A stretch of DNA of 64,000 nucleotides from positions 31,037-95,036 of the forward strand of contig CANPDU010000008.1 of the NCBI GenBank assembly GCA_947573135.1, written 5' to 3'. Below, piece after piece: positions 38,004 through 45,583 of this stretch. Made by a program: the position numbers and the translations under genes. Numbering within the stretch: the first letter of the stretch is position 1; every line of letters begins with the position of its first letter. A model generated the notes under the pieces. It had not been told where the DNA came from and ran no database searches. It saw nothing but the letters and a program-made list of their open reading frames with translations. This DNA comes from an uncultured Bacteroidales bacterium. GTDB taxonomy: Bacteria; Bacteroidota; Bacteroidia; Bacteroidales; Muribaculaceae.

Positions 38004-39155
38004 TTATTTTTGTGGCGCTATTCTGTCGGCCATATCCATGGCGCTGGCGATCACAGGCGCCATATCGTAATATTTATACTCTGCCAGCCGACCGCCGAAG
38101 AACACATTTCTCTCTCCGTCGGCAAGCTGTTTGTATTGAGCGTAGAGTTTCATATTGCGTTCGTCGTTTACAGGATAGAACGGTTCGATGCCTTCATGCC
38201 ATTCTGTCGGATATTCACGTGAAATCACCGTGCGGCCGTTCTCATAGACCGCGTCGCCGAAGCTCTCAAAGTGTTTATGCTCGATTATTCGGGTCCACGC
38301 CGGTTCCCGTTCTGTGTAGTTGACCACTGCAACGCCCTGATAGTTCGGTATGTCGAGCACCTCGTCCTCAAACCTCACCGACCGATATGCAAGCCGGCCG
38401 AAGCGATAGCCATAATATTGGTCTATTTTTCCGGTGAACACAATTTTGTCGGCGATGCCTTCCAGTTCGGAGCGCTCGCCGAAGTAATCGCACCCGAGCC
38501 TGACCTCCGCGCCCTCGAGCAGACGCTCGATCAGCGGATTATAACCGCCTTCAGGTATTCCCTGATATAAATCGCTGAAATAATTATTGTCGTAAGTCAT
38601 CCTCACAGGCAGACGCTTTATTATAAAGGCCGGCAGTTCGTCGCATCGTCTGCCCCATTGTTTTTCTGTGTAGCCCTTGATCAGTTTTTCATATATGTCG
38701 CGCCCCACCAGCGACAGTGCCTGTTCCTCAAGATTACGTGGCCGCTCACTCCCTGCGGCTTTAAGTCTGACCGACGCTTCTCTGCGTTCATCGTCAAGTT
38801 TCGCTTTCGCTTCTGCCGGTGTCTTACATCCCCAGAGCTGATAGAAAGTATTCATATTGAACGGCAGATTGTACATTCTGTCTCCGTATCTTGCCACCGG
38901 ACTGTTGGTGAAGCGGTTGAACTTCGCATAACGGTTGACAAACGCCCACACCCTCTCATCCGACGTATGAAATATATGAGCGCCGTAACGATGGACGTTG
39001 ATCCCGGCTATTTCCTCACATCTTATATTTCCTCCGGCAACTTCTCGGCGCTCTGCGACCAGACATCTGTAGCCTCGGTCGCTCGCGATCCGGGCGAAAG
39101 TAGAGCCGAACAACCCGGCGCCGACTATCAGAAAATCATACCGTTCCTTTCCCAT
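38004..39155 (-). CDS. glf: UDP-galactopyranose mutase
   Basis: 383 residues from ATG 39155; the open frame runs 52 codons further but that part overlaps the GT32 gene and has no family similarity. The FAD site VGAGLFGS is at residues 11-18, then VAERREVAGGNI and VHRYGAHIFHTSDERVW, all typical. The flavoenzyme converts UDP-galactopyranose to UDP-galactofuranose. It sits between two glycosyltransferases in a three-gene operon, 8 bases after the first. Confidence 0.95.
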   Translation of the reverse strand: MGKERYDFLIVGAGLFGSTFARIASDRGYRCLVAERREVAGGNIRCEEIAGINVHRYGAHIFHTSDERVWAFVNRYAKFNRFTNSPVARYGDRMYNLPFNMNTFYQLWGCKTPAEAKAKLDDERREASVRLKAAGSERPRNLEEQALSLVGRDIYEKLIKGYTEKQWGRRCDELPAFIIKRLPVRMTYDNNYFSDLYQGIPEGGYNPLIERLLEGAEVRLGCDYFGERSELEGIADKIVFTGKIDQYYGYRFGRLAYRSVRFEDEVLDIPNYQGVAVVNYTEREPAWTRIIEHKHFESFGDAVYENGRTVISREYPTEWHEGIEPFYPVNDERNMKLYAQYKQLADGERNVFFGGRLAEYKYYDMAPVIASAMDMADRIAPQK

Positions 39156-39163
39156 ATCACTGA

Positions 39164-39868
39164 TTATTTCTTCAACAGCGTATATTTGATCACCGAGATC
39201 CAATGCTTGACTTTTATCTCGACCTTCCGCCCGAAACTGCGTTTGCGCCAGCTGCCGTAGATCATGTGCATTCCGAACGCCAGATCGTGTCGGCCGCTGT
39301 AGCTCTTGCAAGGCAACAGATTGACTGTCGGATAGACCGAAAGGTAACCTTCGATATGCTGCTCAGAGTCGTCGGCCCGCAGTCCGCGCTGTTGCGCGAC
39401 CTCGCGCATTCGCAGCGGCGAGATCGTTTCATCGTTGCTGCCGTCTGGCTGCACAAATGGCCGGGACGAATAGAAATCGACCATATCCTTACAGAACTGA
39501 TTGCCCTTCTCGCCGATGATAAACGCTGCCTGAAGATAGAAATACGGTGCCACTTCTCTGAATACCACGCATCCGTCTTCGGGTATGAACTCGTCAAATC
39601 GCCTGTAAAGATATATATCGGAGTCCATGTAGACGCCCCCGTCAAGATAGACCGCATAAAATCTCACCGCGTCCGCCGCAAACGCCCAACGCTTACGGTC
39701 AAGTGCCTCATCGACATAACGGCAGTGAAGCGACCGAGCCGCTTCGGCATCCCAAACCTTAATTTCATAGTCCGGCAACACTTTGCGCCATGTGTCCATA
39801 CAGCGCTTGATCTCAACCGGATACTTATCTCCGCTGAACCAGCAGATATGTATTATTTTAGGTATCAT
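39164..39868 (-). CDS. Family 32 glycosyltransferase
   Basis: 234 residues of the GT32 (OCH1-like, capsular polysaccharide synthesis) type. MIPKIIHICWFSGD opens the fold, AAEAARSLHC and AADAVRFYAVYLDGGVYMD lead to the metal-binding DSD (82-84). These enzymes move galactose, mannose or other sugars to surface glycans. It heads the galactofuranose operon under the strong promoter at 39909-39940. The last 40 residues are basic. Confidence 0.9.
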   Translation of the reverse strand: MIPKIIHICWFSGDKYPVEIKRCMDTWRKVLPDYEIKVWDAEAARSLHCRYVDEALDRKRWAFAADAVRFYAVYLDGGVYMDSDIYLYRRFDEFIPEDGCVVFREVAPYFYLQAAFIIGEKGNQFCKDMVDFYSSRPFVQPDGSNDETISPLRMREVAQQRGLRADDSEQHIEGYLSVYPTVNLLPCKSYSGRHDLAFGMHMIYGSWRKRSFGRKVEIKVKHWISVIKYTLLKK

Positions 39869-39908
39869 GCTTTATTAAACAACCTCTTAGATTTGCAACA
39901 TTCGTCCG

Positions 39909-39940
39909 CAAAGTTAGTGTTTAGTTTAAAAAACCACAAA
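39909..39940 (-). promoter_or_regulatory. Promoter of the GT32-glf-glycosyltransferase operon
   Basis: TTTG (39937-39940), 20 bases, TAACTTTG (39909-39916) on the minus strand; an exact match, about 40 bases upstream of the GT32 start. Confidence 0.85.
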
Positions 39941-39953
39941 ATAAGCCGCTGTT

Positions 39954-39986
39954 TTTGCGCAGTTAAGAAAATTTAGATTATCTTTG
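39954..39986 (+). promoter_or_regulatory. Promoter of the psd-pssA operon
   Basis: TTTG (39954-39957), 21 bases, TATCTTTG (39979-39986). A second -7-like TAACTTTG at 39993-40000 has no matching -33 box. The start site near 39993 supports the psd start at 40028 and excludes the longer frame from 39986. Confidence 0.85.
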
Positions 39987-40027
39987 TGCTGTTAACTTTG
40001 TCAACAAGTATATTACGCTTAAACTTA

Positions 40028-40705
40028 ATGAGAGTAAAGATACACCATGAAGGTACCAACATATTAATAGTCACTCTGCTGTTTATCCTGGCTGTTAATA
40101 TTCCTCTTTGGATCTGGGTAAGACCGATGGCATGGCCCATTGCTTCGACCGTGATCTGGGGTGTGCTCTATTTTTTGTTGGTTAATTTTTTCCGTTCTCC
40201 AAGACGCCTGTTCAAAGGCAATGAGACTGATGTCGTTGTCGCAAGCGCCGATGGAAAGGTCGTTGCTCTCGAAGAAACTTTCGAAGACGAATATCTCCAC
40301 GCCCCGGCAATCCAGCTGTCGGTTTTCATGAGCATTCTGAATGTCCATGCCAACTGGTTTCCCGTCGACGGTGAGGTTATATATACCCGTCACCATTCCG
40401 GCCGCTTCATGGCTGCATATCTACCGAAATCAAGTTCCGAAAACGAACGTTCGACTGTGGTCATACGCACTACAGGAGGCCAGCTTGTACTCGTACGCCA
40501 GATTGCCGGTGCAATGGCGAGGCGCATCGTGACATATGCTCGTCCCGGTGACCAAGCATCTATCCATGACCACATGGGCTTTATAAAGTTTGGTTCGCGC
40601 GTTGATATATATTTGCCTGTCGGAACTGAGACTCTCGTCAGAATCGGCGACAAGACGGTCGGAGGCATGACGGAAGTGGCACGTTTAAAACCTGAAAAAA
40701 AATGA
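40028..40705 (+). CDS. psd: Phosphatidylserine decarboxylase
   Basis: 225 residues from ATG 40028. Two membrane segments (about 11-30 and 36-54) precede the catalytic domain; VASADGKVV, LNVHANWFP and the self-cleavage site Gly189-Ser190 in KFGSRVD are present. The proenzyme cuts itself before the serine to make the pyruvoyl group, then converts phosphatidylserine to phosphatidylethanolamine. This is the short prokaryotic class. Its stop overlaps the pssA ATG (ATGA). Confidence 0.95.
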   Translation: MRVKIHHEGTNILIVTLLFILAVNIPLWIWVRPMAWPIASTVIWGVLYFLLVNFFRSPRRLFKGNETDVVVASADGKVVALEETFEDEYLHAPAIQLSVFMSILNVHANWFPVDGEVIYTRHHSGRFMAAYLPKSSSENERSTVVIRTTGGQLVLVRQIAGAMARRIVTYARPGDQASIHDHMGFIKFGSRVDIYLPVGTETLVRIGDKTVGGMTEVARLKPEKK

Positions 40706-41412
40706 TCAGACGTATCATATCGTGTATCCCGAATACTATCACCTGTCTTAACCTTCTCTCGGGATGCATGGCGATTATTTGCGCTTTTCACCATTCAGAT
40801 CCGTGGTGGGCCGGTATGTCCGGCGCTGAGTGGACTTGCATATTCATTGGACTCGCTGCTCTGTTTGATTTCTGCGACGGTGCGTCTGCGCGCTTGCTCC
40901 ATGCCTATTCCGACACCGGCAAGGAACTCGACTCTCTCGCCGATCTCGTCAGTTTCGGTGTCGCACCGGCTATGCTGGTGCTGAATCTAATGCAGCTTTA
41001 CAGTCTGCACACTTGGCTCACCTACATCGCTCTTTTCATTCCGGCTATGGGGGCTTTGAGACTCGCACGATTCAATATTGACGATTCGCAGACGACTTCC
41101 TTCAAGGGTATGCCTATTCCGGGAAACGCGATTTTTTGGATTGGTATATACGGTTGGATTCTCCGTTATGGTTACCCGGGCACAGCTGCCATGGTGATTA
41201 TGATCGTGCTCGTATCGCTTTCCATGGTGTCGCGGTTCACAATGTTCTCATTGAAATTCAAGAATTTTGACTTGCGTGAAAATTTTCGACGCTATGCTAT
41301 AATCCTCGCGGCTGTCGCATTTGTTATTATATACGGCCTTTCCGGACTCGCTTGGACTATCATACTCTATTTCCTCATATCTGTGATGTCTCGCCGCAGA
41401 AATCAGGAGTGA
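40702..41412 (+). CDS. pssA: CDP-diacylglycerol-serine O-phosphatidyltransferase
   Basis: 236-residue membrane enzyme, about seven hydrophobic segments. The CDP-alcohol phosphotransferase motif DGx2ARx8Gx3Dx3D is exact: Asp59-Gly60, Ala63-Arg64, Gly73, Asp77, Asp81. It makes phosphatidylserine, which psd then decarboxylates. It shares 4 bases with psd, so the two steps are translationally coupled. Confidence 0.95.
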   Translation: MIRRIISCIPNTITCLNLLSGCMAIICAFHHSDPWWAGMSGAEWTCIFIGLAALFDFCDGASARLLHAYSDTGKELDSLADLVSFGVAPAMLVLNLMQLYSLHTWLTYIALFIPAMGALRLARFNIDDSQTTSFKGMPIPGNAIFWIGIYGWILRYGYPGTAAMVIMIVLVSLSMVSRFTMFSLKFKNFDLRENFRRYAIILAAVAFVIIYGLSGLAWTIILYFLISVMSRRRNQE

Positions 41413-41458
41413 AATAATGTTGTTGCACAGTCCTTTTCAATAATCTTCAATCTCTTTT

Positions 41459-41776
41459 ATGACGACTTTTTTACTTCTTTTGTTGATATTTTTTGTGGTC
41501 ATTCCCCTTATAAAGAGTATGACTGCTGTCTATCGTGCCCGTAAAGCCGCCCGTCGTTTTTTCGATCAGTTCCGTCAGGATACTGATCCCCACTCACGAC
41601 GACGCGACAATCCACGCCAGCAGCCCCCACGTCCGCGTAAAAAAATCAATCCCGACGACGGCGAGTTTGTTCAGTTCGAAGATCTTCCCGCTGACAGTAG
41701 CGCCGAAAAAAAGACTGTCTCAGAAACAGTCGTCGAACAACAGGTTGTCGATGTTGAGTGGGAGGACATAAAATGA
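41459..41776 (+). CDS. DUF4834-like small membrane protein
   Basis: 105 residues. One N-terminal membrane segment (about 3-20, LLLLLIFFVVIPLI), then a basic stretch with RARKAARRFFDQF, then an acidic linker. The gene follows pssA in Bacteroidales and matches the DUF4834 pattern as I recall it; function unknown. Its stop overlaps the next ATG (ATGA at 41773-41776), so it belongs to the phospholipid operon. Confidence 0.75.
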   Translation: MTTFLLLLLIFFVVIPLIKSMTAVYRARKAARRFFDQFRQDTDPHSRRRDNPRQQPPRPRKKINPDDGEFVQFEDLPADSSAEKKTVSETVVEQQVVDVEWEDIK

Positions 41777-42438
41777 AAGATATATACAAATTCCTTGACG
41801 GGATCGCCGCCAACAATACTCGTCAGTGGCTCGCCGCTCACGACAGCGAATACCGTGATCTGCGTGCACGATGGATCGAGGATCTCGATCGCCTCATTGC
41901 ATGCATGAGTATGTGGCAGCCCGATTTCTCGCGTCAGTCCGGTCGTGATGCCACTTATCGTTTCGCCCGAGATACTCGTTTCTCACCTGACAAATCGCCT
42001 TACAAGACTTTCTTTTCAGCTGCAATATCTCCTTTCGGACGCAAGACTCTCCACGCCGCATATTATCTACAGGTCGACGCTCGGGATGAAGAAAACGGCC
42101 TCTACGGAGGCATGTACTGTCTTGATGCGCCTATGCTCGCTAAGATGCGGCGCGCAATCGTTGACAATTCTGAGGAATTCGAGGAGATTGTCAACTCACC
42201 GGCTTTGACCAGACTTTACCCCGGTTGGCTTGGCGAAAAACTAAAGACGGCTCCCAAAGGCTGGGATAAAGATCACCCGATGATCGATTTTCTGAGATTG
42301 AAATGCTACGGCAAATTCCATCATTGCTCCCGACGCTACTTCGAAGACGAACGATGGTATGAGAAAGCCGCCGAAGATTTTTTGGTTCTGAAACCTCTGA
42401 TCGATTTTTTGAACTACAGCCTCGATGAAGATGTTTAA
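41773..42438 (+). CDS. DUF2461 family protein
   Basis: 221 residues from ATG 41773, preceded by GGAGGA, an unusually good ribosome site for this group; an upstream in-frame GTG at 41758 is less likely. The conserved TYRFARDTRFSPDKSPYKTFFSAAISPFGRK region and the GLYGGMYCLDAP strand are the family signature. Function is unknown. It is the last gene of the operon with psd and pssA. Confidence 0.88.
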   Translation: MKDIYKFLDGIAANNTRQWLAAHDSEYRDLRARWIEDLDRLIACMSMWQPDFSRQSGRDATYRFARDTRFSPDKSPYKTFFSAAISPFGRKTLHAAYYLQVDARDEENGLYGGMYCLDAPMLAKMRRAIVDNSEEFEEIVNSPALTRLYPGWLGEKLKTAPKGWDKDHPMIDFLRLKCYGKFHHCSRRYFEDERWYEKAAEDFLVLKPLIDFLNYSLDEDV

Positions 42439-42458
42439 TTTTTAGCATCAGTTTATTT

Positions 42459-42489
42459 TTTGATGTTTCATCTTCAATTACTATCTTTG
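42459..42489 (+). promoter_or_regulatory. Promoter of pfkA
   Basis: TTTG (42459-42462), 19 bases, TATCTTTG (42482-42489). The leader to the pfkA ATG at 42565 would be about 70 bases. Confidence 0.85.
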
Positions 42490-42564
42490 CATTCGTAATT
42501 ACGCGCTTTAATTCGTCATACTTACTGACATTAATTTTTACATCATAATAACACATATTCTCTC

Positions 42565-43545
42565 ATGTCTGAAATCAAATGTATCGGCATCCTTACCTCC
42601 GGAGGTGATGCGCCCGGAATGAATGCAGCCATACGCGCTGTCACTCGAGCCGGAATTTTCAACGGCCTTAAAGTCAAAGGCATATATCGTGGATATCGTG
42701 GCCTTATTTCCGATGAAATAGTCGATTTCAAGACTCAGAATGTGTCTAACATTATTCAGCAGGGCGGCACAATCCTCAAGACTGCCCGCTGCAAGGAATT
42801 CCTAACGCCCGAAGGTCGACAGCTCGCTTATGACGTAATTCGACGCCATGAGATCGACGCGCTTGTTGTGATCGGAGGCGACGGATCTTTGTCCGGTGCG
42901 CGCGTATTTGCCAATGAATTCAATCTCCCGATCATCGGACTTCCGGGCACCATCGACAACGACCTTTACGGCACTGACACCACTATAGGCTACGACACTG
43001 CTCTCAACACTATCATGCAGTGTGTCGACAAGATCCGCGACACGGCAACTAGCCACGAACGCCTGTTCTTTATCGAAGTGATGGGTCGCGATGCCGGGTT
43101 CCTCGCGCTCAACGGAGCTATCGCTTCAGGAGCCGAGGCTGCAATCATTCCCGAGATTTCTACAGAGGTCGACCAGTTGGCCGAACTTATCCAGAACGGC
43201 TTCCGAAAGAGCAAGAACTCTTCTATTGTCCTCGTGGCCGAAAGCCCTGTCACAGGAGGCGCGATGGGTCTGGCCGAGCGCGTGAAAAACGAATATCCCG
43301 GCTACGACGTGCGTGTTTCCATACTGGGTCATCTCCAGCGTGGCGGAAGTCCGACAGCTCACGACCGCATTCTTGCTTCCAGAATGGGAGCCGCTGCTAT
43401 CGACGCTCTGATGGAAGACCAGCGCAACGTAATGATTGGCGTCAAAAATGACGAGATTGTCTATGTGCCCTTCTCAAAAGCTATCAAAAACGACAAGCCC
43501 ATCAACCGCGAACTGCTCAGCACTCTCCGACGCCTGTCTATCTGA
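42565..43545 (+). CDS. pfkA: 6-phosphofructokinase
   Basis: 326 residues, standard length for the ATP-dependent bacterial enzyme. [18 protein letters not shown] binds [12 protein letters not shown] follows, GTIDND carries the catalytic aspartate and [14 protein letters not shown] closes the substrate site. The GGDGS motif favours ATP over pyrophosphate as donor. It phosphorylates fructose 6-phosphate in glycolysis. The stop shares a base with the next ATG (TGATG). Confidence 0.96.
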   Translation: MSEIKCIGILTSGGDAPGMNAAIRAVTRAGIFNGLKVKGIYRGYRGLISDEIVDFKTQNVSNIIQQGGTILKTARCKEFLTPEGRQLAYDVIRRHEIDALVVIGGDGSLSGARVFANEFNLPIIGLPGTIDNDLYGTDTTIGYDTALNTIMQCVDKIRDTATSHERLFFIEVMGRDAGFLALNGAIASGAEAAIIPEISTEVDQLAELIQNGFRKSKNSSIVLVAESPVTGGAMGLAERVKNEYPGYDVRVSILGHLQRGGSPTAHDRILASRMGAAAIDALMEDQRNVMIGVKNDEIVYVPFSKAIKNDKPINRELLSTLRRLSI

Positions 43546-43751
43546 TGCGCCTGCTTTTGAGAGTGAGCGCGGCATTACTCGTCGTTTCGACAATATTACT
43601 GTGGCTCAACATATTTGATATATTCTCATTTTCGACGTTGCTATACCGTTGCATCGGGATAATCGCTCTGCTCAGTCTCTTTTTGACTGTATATTCCCGC
43701 GTGTGGCTAATTTGTCACAGACGTAAATTGCGCAACAACCGCCTTATTTGA
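43545..43751 (+). CDS. Small two-helix membrane protein
   Basis: 68 residues, with two predicted membrane helices (about 4-22 and 30-50) and a basic tail ending RRKLRNNRLI. I do not recognise a family. Evidence that it is real: its ATG overlaps the pfkA stop (TGATG), its stop is one base before the antiporter ATG, and it fills the gap exactly, so the three genes read as one transcript. It might accompany the antiporter or the glycolytic enzyme; that is inference. Confidence 0.65.
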   Translation: MRLLLRVSAALLVVSTILLWLNIFDIFSFSTLLYRCIGIIALLSLFLTVYSRVWLICHRRKLRNNRLI

Positions 43752-43752
43752 G

Positions 43753-44730
43753 ATGTCTCTGATTGCTTCTGTCATTTGGTTGTTGGTAGGACTCGGCCTA
43801 ATTCTTGGTGGTGCCGCTGTCCTGACTGACGGCGCGTCTGCTATTGCGCGCCGAATGGGTATCAGCGACCTGATTATTGGTCTGACAGTTGTCGCATTCG
43901 GCACTTCGGCTCCAGAGCTCGTCATCAGCATCGTCGCTGCAGCGCAAGGAAATTCGGCGATCGCCGTAGGCAACATCGTCGGGAGTAATATACTTAATAT
44001 TCTTCTGATCATTGGCCTTACTGCACTCATACACCCGATTAAGATAAAAAAAGACGTAATGACCAACGAAATTCCGATGGTCATTCTTTCTTCTGTCATT
44101 TTACTGATTTTGGGTTACAGTTCCGGTCTTGACAATCTCCCTGTTGCGGCTGTCACACGTGTCGACGGTTTACTCCTGCTGATATTCTTTATCCTGTTCA
44201 TGCGCTATACGTTTGCAAGCGCACGCCGCACCGGGGTGCCTGATCCTGAGGCATCCGACGGTGAGAGTTTAAGACCTTATCCGACTGTCAGAGCTATTGT
44301 CTTTGTTGTCGCAGGACTCGCGGCTCTGATATGGGGAGGCGACAAATTTGTCGACGGTGCCTCCGCTCTCGCTCGTCACATGGGTGTCAGCGAAGCGACG
44401 ATAAGCCTTACAATCGTAGCCGTAGGAACATCACTTCCCGAACTCGCCACATCCGTGGTGGCCGCGATGAAAGACAAGCCTGGGCTTGCTATCGGCAACG
44501 TCATCGGCAGTAACATTTTCAACATTCTGATGATACTCGGTACAGCCGCAACCGTTGCGCCGCTTCCGTTCGTCGGAGTGACCGTAGTCGACCTTTGGAT
44601 TCTTGTCGGAGCGAGTCTGATGTTCTTTGTATTCGGATGGGCTTTCGACAAACGACGCATCACCCGCCCCGAAGGCGCAGTGATGCTCGCTTGCTACTTT
44701 GCTTATACGGCGTGGCTCATCTGCCGTTGA
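43753..44730 (+). CDS. Calcium/sodium antiporter (CaCA family)
   Basis: 325 residues, about ten membrane segments, in two inverted halves. Each half has a GTS-x-PEL alpha-repeat: GTSAPEL in the first and GTSLPEL in the second, each followed by GN(I/V)(V/I)GSN(I/F)xNIL. This is the YrbG-type exchanger that moves calcium out against sodium or protons. It is the third gene after pfkA. Its end overlaps the convergent CbiK-like gene by 14 bases. Confidence 0.94.
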   Translation: MSLIASVIWLLVGLGLILGGAAVLTDGASAIARRMGISDLIIGLTVVAFGTSAPELVISIVAAAQGNSAIAVGNIVGSNILNILLIIGLTALIHPIKIKKDVMTNEIPMVILSSVILLILGYSSGLDNLPVAAVTRVDGLLLLIFFILFMRYTFASARRTGVPDPEASDGESLRPYPTVRAIVFVVAGLAALIWGGDKFVDGASALARHMGVSEATISLTIVAVGTSLPELATSVVAAMKDKPGLAIGNVIGSNIFNILMILGTAATVAPLPFVGVTVVDLWILVGASLMFFVFGWAFDKRRITRPEGAVMLACYFAYTAWLICR

Positions 44731-45556
44731 TTTCTTCCGTCAGACGTTTAACTCTTTCGACATACATTGCTCTGACAGCTCCTGACTCTCCGAGTCCGCG
44801 CATCACTGTCTCCGTCTCATAGCCCGCTGCCTTCATCGCGTTCGCAAAATCTACGGCTATGTCGTTGCGCGTATGATTACCGCAGACCAGCAGCAGCGGA
44901 ACGAGTTTCACCTTCTTTATTTTCTTGTCTTTTTTTAATTCCGTCACTGTGCTGGCGGCAGTCGGATAACCCTCGATCGTACTCACATGATAATTGCCGT
45001 AGTTGCCGGCGGCAAGCATGTAGTCAAGCTGACAGTAAGTCGCCGTGCTTGGAAGCATGTTGCCGTGGCCTGCATAGATCACTGATTCATCCTTGCCGCA
45101 TGGCTCGGTCGCGAGTATTTTCACGAGCGCCTCACAGTCCTCAGGGCTGTAGCATAATGACTCCCCGCACTTTATAACGCTAAAAAACTCCGACACCCTC
45201 TCGCATGCTCCGCGCACATCGGCCATTTCGGCTCCGTCGATCAGTGTTGTGCTTTGCACATAGACCGTGTCATAGCCGTCTGCCCTCAGTTTCAGCAGTG
45301 CGTCCGTAGGACTGTCTTTGTGGATACCCTGTTTCCCCATGTTGCGTCTCACTACCGGTGAGATATAAGCGTCACGCACTTCGTAGCCCGGCATTGCCTC
45401 TCTGATTTCTTCAGTGATTTTATCTATTGTTTTTGCGCGGGTTTCGCTGTCCGAACTTCCGTAGTGACATACCAGCACTGCCTTCTCTGCGCTCGCCGTG
45501 CTGCCGGCGGCAACGATAAGCGCCCCCGACAGGAATATTTTCATAAGTTTCTTCAT
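44717..45556 (-). CDS. CbiK-like chelatase with signal peptide (periplasmic)
   Basis: 279 residues from ATG 45556 (MKKLMKIFLSGALIV); an ATG 24 bases earlier is also in frame. A cleavable signal peptide ends near STASAEK (about 23), unlike cytosolic cobaltochelatases. Matching CbiK: His31 in VCHYGSS, His164 in YAGHGN, Glu195 in STIEGYP and His228 in CGNHTRNDI, plausible metal and tetrapyrrole ligands. The family inserts cobalt or iron into sirohydrochlorin; a periplasmic copy cannot join cytosolic cobalamin synthesis directly, so it may bind, load or strip metal from tetrapyrroles. It lies 27 bases after a heme-type TonB receptor. Confidence 0.85.
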   Translation of the reverse strand: MKKLMKIFLSGALIVAAGSTASAEKAVLVCHYGSSDSETRAKTIDKITEEIREAMPGYEVRDAYISPVVRRNMGKQGIHKDSPTDALLKLRADGYDTVYVQSTTLIDGAEMADVRGACERVSEFFSVIKCGESLCYSPEDCEALVKILATEPCGKDESVIYAGHGNMLPSTATYCQLDYMLAAGNYGNYHVSTIEGYPTAASTVTELKKDKKIKKVKLVPLLLVCGNHTRNDIAVDFANAMKAAGYETETVMRGLGESGAVRAMYVERVKRLTEEINGR

Positions 45557-45583
45557 AATCCGTAAATTTCTGTATTTCATCGC

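Noticed and set aside
39156..39311. Longer N-terminus for UDP-galactopyranose mutase
   Set aside because: The extra 52 codons overlap the upstream glycosyltransferase gene and precede the FAD-binding start typical of the family.
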